Shown here: positions 11,051 to 22,994 of the stretch, piece by piece
Layout of the letters: every line of letters starts with the position of its first letter
How positions within the stretch are numbered: position 1 is the stretch's first letter
Assembly: GCA_018902385.1 (NCBI GenBank)
Contig: JABSSW010000031.1
Coordinates: forward strand, 62,001-126,000
DNA length: 64,000 nucleotides
DNA from: Physcia stellaris
Lineage: Eukaryota; Ascomycota; Lecanoromycetes; Caliciales; Physciaceae
Direction of reading: 5' to 3'
Notes under the pieces: generated by a model
Databases searched by the model: none
Seen by the model: the letters and a program-made list of their open reading frames with translations, nothing else
What the model was told of the DNA's origin: nothing
Made by a program: the position numbers and the translations under genes

Positions 11051-12390
11051 TCACGGAACTTCGTCAATGGACTTGACGGTCATCTCCGGCCTGCCGTTCA
11101 TCTTCCGGCGAAGCGCACTGCTTGCTGGATAGACTAAGCTAGGTCAGCTCGGAAAGGTCATGGAAGTCCCTGCTCGAAAACTTACCGACACGACGAAGCC
11201 GGTTGGGTGAGCCAAGGGGCTGCATCGACTTCAACCCCAGCCATGGATCGACCCGCATGTGATCCTCCCAGAACGACTTGAGCTCATAGTTGAATGAATC
11301 CTGCTTTGGTATCTCAAGCCTTGCAACCGTCTGCCAAGGATATTTCTCGGGATCCCAGATCTTCCCGGCATACTCGACCGGTTGGTCTTCGAGGTTCTCA
11401 CACAGCTGAAATTGGAGTAGGTATTCGGCGTCATGGTTCGAATGGAAGTTGGCAAGCCACTTGCTCAGAATGTCGGATTCGTGCTCCTCCGGCTTTACGG
11501 TCTCATCGTATAGCTTTTTCTGAGTCTCGGATGACGGCACGAGGCAGTACTTCGCGACGTAGTCGCCAAAGCGGTATGCTGTCTGCGAGTACTGACGAGT
11601 GCTCTCCAAATGCGTGTTGCGAACCGTGTCTCTTGCCTTTTGCAGCTGGGTATCATCCCGCGCATCCAATCTCTTGTACAGCTCAGGCTGATTGCCGCCG
11701 TATTTGATTCGCAAGTCGATGATCTCTTTGGTGGTCTTTGCGTCTGCGAGATCGAGGGCCGGAGTCGAGTTGAACTCAATGTCGTGTGTCTATTTAGCTT
11801 AGCACATAAATCGCAAGAAACTTCCAATAGTCGTACCGGAACATCTTTGCCAGCTTCAAACATCTCGCCTTGAACGTTGAAAACTTTCATTGCGAACCCT
11901 CGCGGCTGTGGGATACGATCCTGAGCATATCAGAGAAAAGTCGCTAGAATTTACAGGTCCCAGCTCACGTCAAGACCTGGATCCCCAGGCTCACTGCTGT
12001 ACCGAGCAACGATCGGATATTCTCCACCTTTTTCAAACAAGCTCTGCTTCAGGTGTCTAGGGAGATCATCCGAGACGACGAGCTTCCCCTTGACGAGGCC
12101 TTGCGTTCGAGCGTGTGTACCTGCCGGTGTCAACATCTGTAGGGATCAATGAGGTAGCGTTGAGACTTACCGGAAAAGCAGTGGCGATGATTGTTCCATT
12201 GGGCTTTTTGTATGGCGTTGATCATATCTGCAACTGCTTGAATATCCTCGGCCTCATTGGGGGGGATCTTCTCCACACCCTCCGCGTCCCAGCGAAGGTA
12301 GTGTCGTTTGGACATATCCTCTTCTCCAGCCGGACGGTTGGAAATGCCCATCCCCTTTGGAGGGGTCTCTTTAGCTTCATAGCTCGACAT
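11051..12390 (-). CDS. Catalase-related haem protein (small catalase-like/SrpA type)
   Basis: Haem-containing peroxidase/catalase-fold protein. Five exons: 12390-12171, 12120-11969, 11920-11837, 11789-11186 and 11133-11051 (380 aa). All four introns (47-52 nt) have GT-AG ends and correct phases. The catalytic His lies in THARTQGLVKGKL near residue 75. RYSSEPGDPGLD and RGFAMKVFNV follow, matching the conserved catalase core, and the proximal haem region is around FGDYVAKYCLVP. The C-terminus (SALRRKMNGRPEM) is typical of this short family, which is shorter than true catalases. Relatives include stress catalases and fatty-acid-hydroperoxide enzymes, so a role in detoxification or as a tailoring oxidase are both possible. 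It is followed downstream by no close gene, and its promoter faces the NRPS 3' end. Confidence 0.85.
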
Positions 12391-13029
12391 GGCGCTTGCG
12401 TTCGGTTCTCGAGGAAATCGGTGATTCTTCGATGGCTGTTTCGCTGGCAGATGGTGCTCTATGCCTCTGGCAACACAGTTGAGGACTCCAGACGCAAGAA
12501 GTCGGCATCGCACCCGATGAAGGAGCCATGCAGCTTGTGGAGAGGAAGCATCATCACTCGGCGGGGGTTGACCTCAGCCAAGGTCTAGAACGTTGAAGCC
12601 CCGCATTCGGGAGGTTGAAAGCTGGAGCGTTGGGTACTGATCGGATGAAGGGAACGGTCCATTACTATGCGCCTGCTACGATGGGATATGGATGAGCTGA
12701 CGAGGTTGTGTCGTCCATGCGGAGCGTTGTGACGACCTGGGAGCTGCTTGTTTTCTCCCTCACAACAAACAAGCCCCCCTAAGCTAAAAACTCTGCACCC
12801 CTGCCCTCACTCTCCTCACAAACAAATACCCCCATGTCCTCATTCCCCCAAACCTCTCAATTCCGATACAGAGCCTTCATATTCATGAAGAATCGCCATG
12901 TACGAGATGTTCATGTTGACGAGTCGTGATTTCAAAGCCAGAAGGAAGTCACTTCCCCCGCCCTCCTTTACTTTTCGTGACAGACGAGACTCCTCGATAC
13001 CGCCGATGCAGAGGCTACTAAGCATGTAG
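12391..13029. other. Intergenic, nothing recognised
   Basis: Promoter side of the catalase-related gene and 3' side of the NRPS. The small minus-strand ORF at 12840-13091 is only the out-of-frame tail of the NRPS region. Confidence 0.5.
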
Positions 13030-16000
13030 TCAGAATTTCGTTGGTAGCCGAGCTGGCGATCGGGCAGGTTTCTGGAGAAATTTCCGATCAACTAGGTACT
13101 GGACGTTCGTCGGAATCGCAGCTCTGATGGAGTCCATTGCCTCCTTCGAAACCTCGTCCTGCTTCGGTCTCTTGCTAAGTTGCTCTTGTTGAGCATATGC
13201 ATAACGGGCCAAAGGGGATGGCTTTCTTTCTTCGCATCCACGTCCTCCTGTACCCGGTGCATCCATCCAGCATAGTCCATCGGTATAAGCTCTGTACTCA
13301 AGGTGTCTTCCACCATAGTCCAGAACTCTGACAATGTGACACCATCAACGATGCGGATAGTATGACCGCAACTTGCTCTCTCGCCGCTTTCAGATAAGCA
13401 CTGTATCACCGCCGCTGCAACACGATCCACGCTGGAAACCATCAACCAGTCCTCTCCGTCTCGCTGCGTGGGAAATCCCCCAACATTGACTGCGCCCGCT
13501 ACGAGCCTCCAAAGGAAGTCTTTCTCGTTCGCGACCCCTTCTTTTGCCGTTCCGATGATCAGAGCGGGCTTGACAATACATATATCCAAAGGATGAGGTG
13601 CGAATTTCTCACGGAATTTTTTGACCAGCAGCTCGGAGACGAATTTGGTTTGGCTGTAACCCTCCACGGATGCCAACATTCTAGCAGCTTCGACATCACT
13701 CAATTCGTCTCCGAAATCACGGCCTCCCGACACGTAGACAAATCTTGGTGACTGATGGCTATATCTGGACACGCTTAGCACCGACAGCAGCTTCATGGTA
13801 GACGTCACATTCGAAGGCATCGTAGCCCGCGTTCCACTGCATGGCGGCACCATTATGGATTATGGCGTCAATCCTACCCAGAGATTCCCATTGCTGGAAG
13901 GTCAAACCGAGCCTTGGAAGAGCCAGGTCGCCGGTCCAAACCTCTAGTTTGGACGAAAAGGCCTCGACCGACCATCTTGCAGCTTTCGCGGAAGTGATAA
14001 TGCGGCGTCTGGCGAGGTCAAGGCTTTCCGCTCGGACAAGCACGATGACCTTTTCCACATCCACTCTACAAAGTAACTGTTGCAGGATTTGCGTGCCGAG
14101 GAAGCCAGTAGCGCCAGTCAGGAATACCTTGTGAAGTCGATGCTGCGGCCTCTGTGCGGAGTACAGTTGGGATTCTAATTTGGAGATCTCCGCCATGAGG
14201 TCTGTTTGGGGGAAGGCTTGAAACTCAATACCTGTTTTTGCCTCGGCGATCTGCTTTGAGATATCCCGAATGGTGGTTCCACTACTAATGAAAGTCTGCA
14301 TTGGGAGTGAAACAGCGAATTGTCTCGTGACGAAGGCTGCTAAAGAGGCCAACCTAATCGAGTCCATTCCAATAGAGGAAATGGACGCGTTCTGCCCTAC
14401 AATAGAGCCATCTGAGACCAGTCTGGCAATCTTATGACTAAGATCCATTGCTACGATCTCGTCATCGCCAAGGGGAGAAGTACTTCCATCTGTGGGCGTA
14501 CCAATGTGCTGCTGCTCGTTAGAAAGGCAAGATAGCCAAGATGCTACTCTAGATCTATCCAGCTTCTTTGTGATATGGAGCGGGATTCTCTCGAGCGCAA
14601 CCCATTTTGTGGGGATCATATACACGGGCACTCTATCGTGCAGAAAGGCAGCGAGATCAGACCAGTGAAATCCTGATTTCTTTAGGGGATCGTCCGTGAC
14701 GAGCTCGATATCTTTATCGTTCAACCTAGTCAACAGTGACCGAGCTTGGATGACAGCAGTCAAGTTCTTCGCACACGGACCTGAATCAGGAACCAGCGCC
14801 ATGGCACATTCGACGTCTGGATAGTCTATAAGATGCTTCTCTACTTCATGGAGCTCCACACGTTGTCCTCGTATTTTGACTTGAGAGTCCTTACGTCCCC
14901 GATAGCAGATGGTTCCGTCCGGGTTATATTGAGCCAGGTCGCCAGTTTTGTAGATTCGCGAAGGGCGGTGGATTCCATTCTCCTCACGTGCCCAGGCTGG
15001 AGTGTTTATAAACGCTGCGCTTGTCCTCGACTCGTCATTGAGATAACCACGTGCCAGAACAGGCCCCTCTATTACTAACTCTCCAACAGCCCCAATGGGC
15101 ACCAATTTGTCATGATCTCCTGGATCCACAATCCAACAGACACCACCAACCGCTCGGCCAATATTCGCGGGATCCGTATCAAGGTGGATATCTGCGTTAA
15201 TGGTATTCGTGACAGAGCACTCACTTGTCCCGTACCCGTTAACCAGACGGACATGGCTCGCCCAAGCTTTAATCGTCTTCGTGGTCAGCGGTTCGCCACC
15301 AAGAATGAGGACTTCAAGACTCGGAACTTCCCAAGGCTCAATGTGGTTGAGGAAAGAAGGTGTGAGATCTGCCTTTGTCACATTGAATCTGCTGATTACT
15401 CCAACAATGTCATTTTTCTTCTCGTCCTCGGACGGTATACATATGCAGCCACCGGTCAGAAGCGTGGTCAAGATGTCTTCGATGCAAATATCAAAGCTGT
15501 GTGAAGCAAATTGTAAATGTCTGGTGTTCCGGTCGAAGTGAAGCGCCTTAGAATGTTCCTTCGCACTGGAGCAATATTGCCCGTGTTCAATGATAATACC
15601 CTTAGGAACGCCAGTTGTACCCGAGGTGAAGACGACGTATGCAGCATTCCCAGGAGATATAGTTACATGAGAAGTTGCATCAATTTTTACAAGTTCGGCG
15701 AACCTGTAGTCATCAAGAATGAAGGTCGTGCAATCGGGAAACGTAGTATGGCACAAGTCACTGTGCCTAGGAGAGCAGATCAAGACAGATGGCTTCAACT
15801 TATCATTGATTGAAGCAAGTCGCGCCGGTGGATGAGAAGGCTCCAATGGTGCAAAAACTCCGCCAGCTTTTAGTACACCCAAAATTGCTACCACGAACCA
15901 CTTGGACTTGTCGAACAGTAGAGGAACCGTAACTTCAGGTCCAACTCCCATATTCATCAAGTGATGAGCCACTCGAGATGACTGCATATCGAGGTCGCGA

Positions 16001-19000
16001 TACGATAGCGCGCCGTCCCAAGCACATACTGCCTGAGCATCCTGGTCCTCCAGCGTTTTCTGTTCGATTAAGGAATGAATGCATGATGCAACCGTTTCTG
16101 GTAGCTTGGCGTTCCACCTCCATAGTGTGTCATGATCTTCTGGGTTGATTGTCCGGACATCTTGCATTAGATCTTGGTCACCACACATGCACAGCTGACG
16201 TAAGATGTGCTGGAACTGAAAGTTGACGCTCTTCATCAATGATTCGTCGATGATTCCAGGATCATATATTGCCTTGACGGTGACGCTCTTCTCGTCCAAT
16301 ACACACTCCATAGTCAAGGGGTAGGTGTCGAAGATCCCTACATGGACTGTTTCATGATGTTGGAAATGCATAGTGTTTCGGCCAACATCAGTGGCTGGCT
16401 GTAGTTGAATGACTAGAAGGTTTCCCAATCGGCATGCAACCATGGTTTTCGAATTTAGTCGCCCAATGTTTGTGAGTCCTCTGTGTTCGAAGGGTGTCAT
16501 GTCCATCGCTTGTTTTTGAACACTTTGTAAGAAATCTGCAACCGAAATTGAAGGATTCACAATGATTCGAACCGGAACAGTGGTAGCCGTCGGGCCTACA
16601 ATCCTTTCTACTCCTGCGATAGAGCCCGTACGCCCCGACAAGGTGGCTCCGAAAACGACGTCATTACTTTTTGCGTAACTGCTGATAGTTACAGCCCATG
16701 CTGCCCGGACTATAGTTGCGATTGTCACATTAGGTTTACCCTTCCTAATATATTGGACTGTGGACTTCAAGACTGCTGTAGGTGAGGATAGAACTTTTGA
16801 TTGGGAAGGAGGAAATGTTTTGGCCTCTCCCTCGATGAACTGCTCGTGCCAAAAAGCGTCAGATTCTCGCATATCAACTCCTTGGAGCGCTCTGACAAAG
16901 ATGTTGAAGTCTAAAGGAAGCGGGGTGGAGTCCCGCATCGCCTCACGAGTATTATTTGACTTTAGTGAATGATATTTCCGGTCAACTTGTTTCAATATCA
17001 GACCTATGGACCACCCATCATAGATGGCATGATGCGCGCACCACACAAAATGATACTTGTCGCTCCTACCTCTAGTTGTGGATACGATCGCGTATCGAGT
17101 GAGACGGGTGCCAAAGCCCATAGAGAGTTCCTTGCTCTTTTGGAAATAGTCGTCCAGATCGTCGTGGAATAGCCACTGGATTGGCTCTTTGACAACTACT
17201 TGCATCAAACCAGCCCTGTCTGACTGAATAATTCTACTTCGTAATATCGGGTTTGATTTTACAACAGTATCCCAAGCCAAGCAGAAGGTTTCCAGATCCA
17301 GACTCTGGTCCGTTGACAGCTCGAAGCTGTTCTGAACTACGTAGGCTCCAGGCTGCCTGATCGAAAGCACCATGACGCCTTCTTGAAATGGTGTGCAAGG
17401 ATAGAGGTCTTCAATCTTATCCACCTCAATATCACATTGGCTCGAGACTTCCGGGAAGAGACTTCTGGCTCTATCAGCTCCCCCAAGGAGTGAAAAAGGT
17501 GGAACTTTCATGTCAACCGTATCTTGTAGACTTTCAGCAACGGTGGCCATCATGGCCAAGTCGCGTAGATCTGGGCTCTGGAAAACATCGGCTACACTCA
17601 ACACAAGACCTTGTTCGCGGGCAGTGACCACTAATTTCATAGCAAGGATAGAATCGCCACCCAATTGGATAAAGTTAGCCTTTTGTCCTATCATTTTGGC
17701 CGGAACATTCAGGATTTGAGCCCACAACAGACACAGTTTTTCTTCGTTCTCTGTGACCGGTACAGATCTCTCCCGCTTGTTAGTGGAATACGCAATAAGT
17801 TCTTCTTTGGTAAAGCTCTCGGCCGCGGACTGAAGCTTCCGCCGATCTATCTTGCCTGACACAGAGAGCGGTATTGCCTGGAGAGGGATGAGTAACGTGG
17901 GAACCATGTGGCGAGGTAACGAACGTGAAAGATGATCCCAAATTCTGGCGGAGATTTCCGGTGGTAGTGGATCCATCGCAATGGAATTCTTTTCTACTGA
18001 AGCTTGACCCCTCATTTGACGACGATCGAGACAGAGGAATGCCGCCAACCTTGGGTTTTGTACGTCATTTGCTGGTACAATCAATTCGACAGCCAAGTCT
18101 TCCACATTGGCCAGACTTTGTCTCAAATGGTGCTCCACGTCACCCAGCTCAACGCGCTGACCTCTGAGTTTAACTTGTTTGTCTTTACGTCCCAGGAATT
18201 CGATAGTGCCGTCGGACCGCATTTTCACCAGGTCTCCTGTTTTATAAAGTCTTCTTGTGATATGATCCAGACCAAGAGCTTGAGGCAGATCACATCGAAA
18301 AGCTGCCGCCGTCTTTTCGCTATCATTGAGATAGCCTCGTGCAAGATTTGGTCCTCCAATGCAAAGTTCGCCAGCAAAACCTGCAGAAGTTATCTTTCCA
18401 GCTTCGTTCAAGACTACGAAGTTGCCGATGATCCCTCGACCCATCTCATTTGGCATTGAGCTCTTGTCTATGACTTCGGTAGTCACACACATCACACAGC
18501 ATTCCGTAGGTCCATATGCCTGGAAAAGTCTCAATTTGCCATACCATGTACCTATGTCTTCTCGGGTGATCTTTTCTCCCCAATGACCAGAGTCTTCAAC
18601 GTAGGTACATCGTCGGGACTGAGCATCCTGCTGAAAGATGGAGTAAAAAAGCAAAATTCACCCTTTTGTCATACATGAATCCACTAATTCCAGTGAGCCT
18701 AATCTCTTCTGATGGGACACATATACATCCGCCAGCTAGCAGAGTTCCGAGGATTTCTAAGATACATCCATCGAAGCCAAAGGATGAGAATTGCAGTACC
18801 CGACTATCGTGATCCATGCCGAACGACTTCACCAACTGGACCATACTTGAGCAGCATGCCGAATGTTCTACCACACACCCTTTTGGTTTTCCTGTGCTTC
18901 CAGATGTGAAAAAAACATAGAGACCATTGTCAGGGCGCACCCTCTGAAGCGTCAAATGGGTCGAAGGAAGATCTGGTAATGATGGCCTTACAACGATGAC

Positions 19001-20871
19001 TTCGCTGAACGTATCAGGAAAGATATTGGCACACTTTTCCGAACATAGAAGAAGACGAGCTCCAGTTTCCTGGATAATGCTCTTTAGGCGGTCCTTTGGA
19101 TGGGACGGGTCCAATGGGACAAATGTGCCGCCTGCTCTCATAACAGCCATTATTGCTACAATAGCCCACAGCGACTTTTCAAAGAGAAGGGGCACCATCG
19201 ATTCCGGGCCTACACTCGAAGTTCCTAGTCGCCGTGCTAGCTGCAGCGATAAGCTGTCCAACTCTGCGTAGGAGAGTTCACCATCCCAGGAACAGATAGC
19301 AACGAAGTCTTCACGTTCAGAGGCATGCTGTTGAAGCAGTTCGGGAAAAGATAAGTCGACTGTCTGGAAGTCTGCGACATAAGCTTGCAGATGGTGCGAA
19401 CCTCCCTCAACGTGAGCTTTGATATCACCCACAAGAGTCTCCTTGTTAGAATCGAATTGAAATATCACAGACTCCAATTCGGCTAGCATTTGCTTCATCT
19501 GTCCTTCGGTGATGGTGGTCGTGTCGAAATTAGCAAGTGCAGTGAAGCCATCTGATGTCATGGCGCACTCTAGCATCAGATCATATATGTTCAATCTTGT
19601 CAAAGTGTCGCTGAGTCTGTCTCTATCCCAAAAGAGACTATTCAAGTCTTTTTCAATCATCGGTTGGATAACAAGCAGATGCCGGAAGTTGCAGGCTGCA
19701 GCGCAATCCGCGTCAAGTTTGCGGATATTCTGTAGGCCTGCGTGCTGATATGGCTTGACCCCTGACTTCATCTTACGAATCGATGTCAAATAAGCGGTTA
19801 CGGATTCCTCAGGATTGATGCATATGCGCATAGGGACCGTTGTGAAAGTTGGCCCGTTCACATTGGCTATGTTTTCAACTGGCCCATCTCGTCCCGCAAG
19901 GACCATACCGGATACAACGTCATTCGAGGATGTGTAGCTTCTCAGCAACAGCGCCCATGCAGCTTGGATGACCGTAGAGGTAGTTGCCAATGTTTTGAGC
20001 CCGTTGGGAATTCGAACATCATGTTTCAAGGAGCAATTTGGGACTGGAGAGTATGTAGTGAACGGAGGAGCAGGGAAATGATCTGTTGCTGTTCCGGATA
20101 GCTGCCGTCGCCAAAAACCATCGACTTTTTGTCGGTCAAGCCGGGCTATATATGCAATAAAATGGCTATATGGGACGAGCGGGTGGACGTTGGCACCTTG
20201 GTATCGTTGGTTGACTTGATTGAGCAGTAGACGCATTGACCAGCCATCAACAAGAGCATAGTGGAAAGTCCAGACAAAGTGCTTCTGATTCGACCTTGAA
20301 TCAACAACGATAGCGTATCTGAAAAGAACAGATCCAAAAGACACCACATTTTTCAGATCAGATTTCAGATAATCGTGCAGACATTCTGAAGACTGCCAAT
20401 CAATCTCTGACCTTGCAAGTACTACTTGGAGCATTCCCGATGTGCTCGTTTGGAATATCGTTGTGCGCAATGGTGTGTTGGAATCGACAGTTTCCTGCCA
20501 TGCTGCCTTGAATCTCTCTACATCTAGATTTGATGGCATCCGGCAGGTGATCTGAGGCATAAGTTTGCCAGGCTGATTCAATGAAAGCGCCATGAGACCC
20601 TCCTGTAAAGAAGTGCATTGTAGACATCCTGAACCTCTATGGAATTGAAGGAGTGGGCGAGGGTTTCTGTCAATTTCGTATCGGCTACTTTGGGGTTGCC
20701 CAAATGATTGAGCGATTCAAGAAGAATGCCTGACTGCTCCCCATTATCATGATCATTACTTCTTTTCTCCATAACCTTGGATATTGTCCCACGTTCAAAC
20801 AGAGTTTCCACCAACGCTTTTGCCTGGCGAAAGGAAATTGCCGTTGGCTGATTGATGTATTGTTGGTACAA
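13030..20871 (-). pseudogene. Two-module NRPS with terminal reductase domain, multiply frameshifted
   Basis: Nonribosomal peptide synthetase on the minus strand. In order: remnant of a T-domain C-terminus (FERGTISKVMEKRS, about 20,790); C1 (20,650-19,500); A1 (19,330-17,830; FTSGSTGKPKG, AYGPTEC, GKIDRRK); T1 (LGGDSI, about 17,650); C2 (17,420-16,150; intact HHAIYDG); A2 (16,090-14,560; FTSGTTGVPKG; A5 motif unusually GYGTSEC); T2 (IGMDSIRL, about 14,355); thioester reductase (14,140-13,030; TGATGFLG, GYSQTK). Reductase-ending NRPSs release an aldehyde or alcohol. The frame breaks at about 20,617-20,621, 18,645-18,650 (A6 run), 18,578-18,581 (C4 run), 13,810-13,822 and 13,165-13,185. C1 reads HYALVDG, so the catalytic second His is Tyr (20,257-20,259). 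The largest open piece is 18654-13759 (1631 codons). The 5' end is unresolved and abuts AT-rich transposon DNA. Sequencing error is an alternative for the homopolymer breaks. Confidence 0.85.
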
Positions 20872-21061
20872 GTGTCATACTTACAGGGTGGGTTTGATAT
20901 TTTGAAGCAGGACACTAAAGATAGTTATGACTGTCAAAAGACAACTCTGCTTGTGTTATTCTGCACCAGCAAATCTTAAAATGAAAGCAGACGATCGAGG
21001 TACCCAAGCGGGAAGTTGCCTCCTCCTAAAAGCTACGGCCTCGAACTAAGATGCATTTCGT

Positions 21062-21223
21062 TCACATCAACGAGCTGCTGATGCGAAGACGCTCGGGTCT
21101 CGTTTGATCATTGGATACCTGTGTTTGTGACGATATCTGGACGGAGTTGTTCTCCGGCTCAACAGAGATTCTTTCAAATGGCGTGCTGTGTGCAGTAGCG
21201 CTGCCCATTGATCGACCCTTCAT
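21062..21223 (-). other. Orphan 53-codon ORF upstream of the NRPS
   Basis: Minus-strand ATG at 21223 to a TGA at 21062-21064, in the last gene-like composition before the AT-rich block. The product is polar (MGSATAHSTPFERIS...) and matches no domain I recognise. It could be the first exon of the NRPS or a relic of its lost 5' part. A GT donor-like site overlaps its stop, but no continuous gene model could be built. Confidence 0.25.
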
Positions 21224-22335
21224 GACAGAATGAGAACGACTTCTGTAAAGAAGACGACCTTTGCAATAACAACAATGCAGTAAATCGAATGAAATGCTTA
21301 AACGTTAAACTTGAACGTCGCATCGATATCGAGCTTCGAATGTGAAACGCATGAAATTTTCAAGAATTCGTTAAAAATTACTGATTTTTGAACATCGTTG
21401 ACATTTTTCGTTCGTCAATTCGTATTCTTTTGCAAATTTTCGAAATATTTTTTTCGTTCAGTCTAAACATGAATGTTAATGCAAAAATGACGAAATGAAA
21501 AAAACTTGAAAAATTGATTTCGTGATTAAATAAAAAATCAATGTTTCATTTTTTTCATTTTTCATATTTTCGTTTTTTTTTTGTTTCGTTCATTCATTTC
21601 TGTTTTTGATTTTTTTCGACGTTTTCATTTTTATATGAAATTTTGTTTGTCATTTCTTTTCGAAATTTTCTGTTTTTCGTTTCATAATTCAATCGCAAAA
21701 ACAGAAAAAAATAATTCGATTTTGAAAATTGTTTTGTTGAATTGTTTCGTTCATGCAAAAAATTTACAAATCGACTAAATTCAAAACATCAAAATTTTGT
21801 ACATAACAATGAAAAAAATACGCAACATTAATTATTTTTTGTTCATTTCTGATAATTGTTTGTTAAATGTTGAAACAAACGTTTTTTTACAGTTCACGAA
21901 CGTTATCAAAATTCAAAAAAAAAAATTGAATAATTGCAATGAAAACAGCGAAAATATTTTTTGAAAAAAAGTTCGTTAACATTGTCGATCGAATTTCAAA
22001 TAAAATATTATTTAAATTAACACGATCAAATCAATTGATGATTTGTGAACGTCACAAAATTCAACATTGATGTCATTGTGCATTTTGATTTTGAATTAAA
22101 TTCGCAATTTTAAATTTTTGTTCATCGATTCAAATCAAATATTAATTTGAAATGATTTGAAAAATTTGAAAAATGCTTTGCGCGTGTAAATAAATCACGA
22201 AATGTCGCAATGATCATGTTGCATTTTGACAATTCGAAACAAAATGCAAATTATTGTTTTTGAATGCAATGCAACAATAAAAAATTGCAATGCGACGTCA
22301 ACGTTTACGACACAATTTCGCACATTATAATCAAT

Positions 22336-22388
22336 TGTTAAAAAAACTAAAACACATCGATTCAGACATTGAATTGATTAATTAATTA
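22336..22388 (-). repeat. Copia LTR, left copy, first piece
   Basis: First 53 bp of the left 233-bp LTR. It is interrupted at 22388 by the Ty3 element. The matching uninterrupted sequence is at 46973-47025. Confidence 0.9.
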
Positions 22389-22558
22389 TGTTACGATTTC
22401 GACGTTTTCAGCGTCTGAAATCTCAATCGAATGTTCGACGCAATCAATCGCTAATGACTTGACAAGCGCACAATCTTCGAGCACGTAAATAAAAATTTTG
22501 CATAATTAATATTTCGTCAAATTGCATATTATTTATTATCTTTTTTCATTTCGTGACA
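22389..22558 (+). repeat. Ty3 element, left LTR (170 bp)
   Basis: Begins TGTTACGATTTCG and ends TTCGTGACA. Partner at 29565-29734. Confidence 0.92.
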
Positions 22559-22994
22559 CAATATTAATTATTTTTTCTAGTTGACAACGACGATTATTCA
22601 AAGATTGTAACTTTTCGTCGACAGTCGAAATTTTAATACATTTCGCTGTTTTCGATATTTTTGAAAATAATTTTGATACTTTGCGACGTATCGTATTTTG
22701 CGACGTACAAAATATCGAAAATTGAAAATTTCAATGTAATTCGCTAACGATGCGTTTTACAATCAACATTTTCGAAAATAATTCTGTTATTTTGCGACGT
22801 ACAGAATGTTGAAATGCGTGCGCGCAATGTGATTTTCGAAAAAAAAAATGTCACAATTTATTTTTATTAACAATCATTATTTGACGTTCGATTAAAACTT
22901 TTATTATTCATTGAAATTTTACATATTGACTCGATTTAATCTGAATTTCGATTCAAATTTCAACGATTTTTGAAAATTTTTTGATTCGCTCGTC

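Noticed and set aside
18570-18660. An intron explaining the frame changes in the first NRPS adenylation domain
   Set aside because: The only GT-AG pair would give an intron of about 31 nt, and the conserved protein sequence continues through the site in shifted frames.
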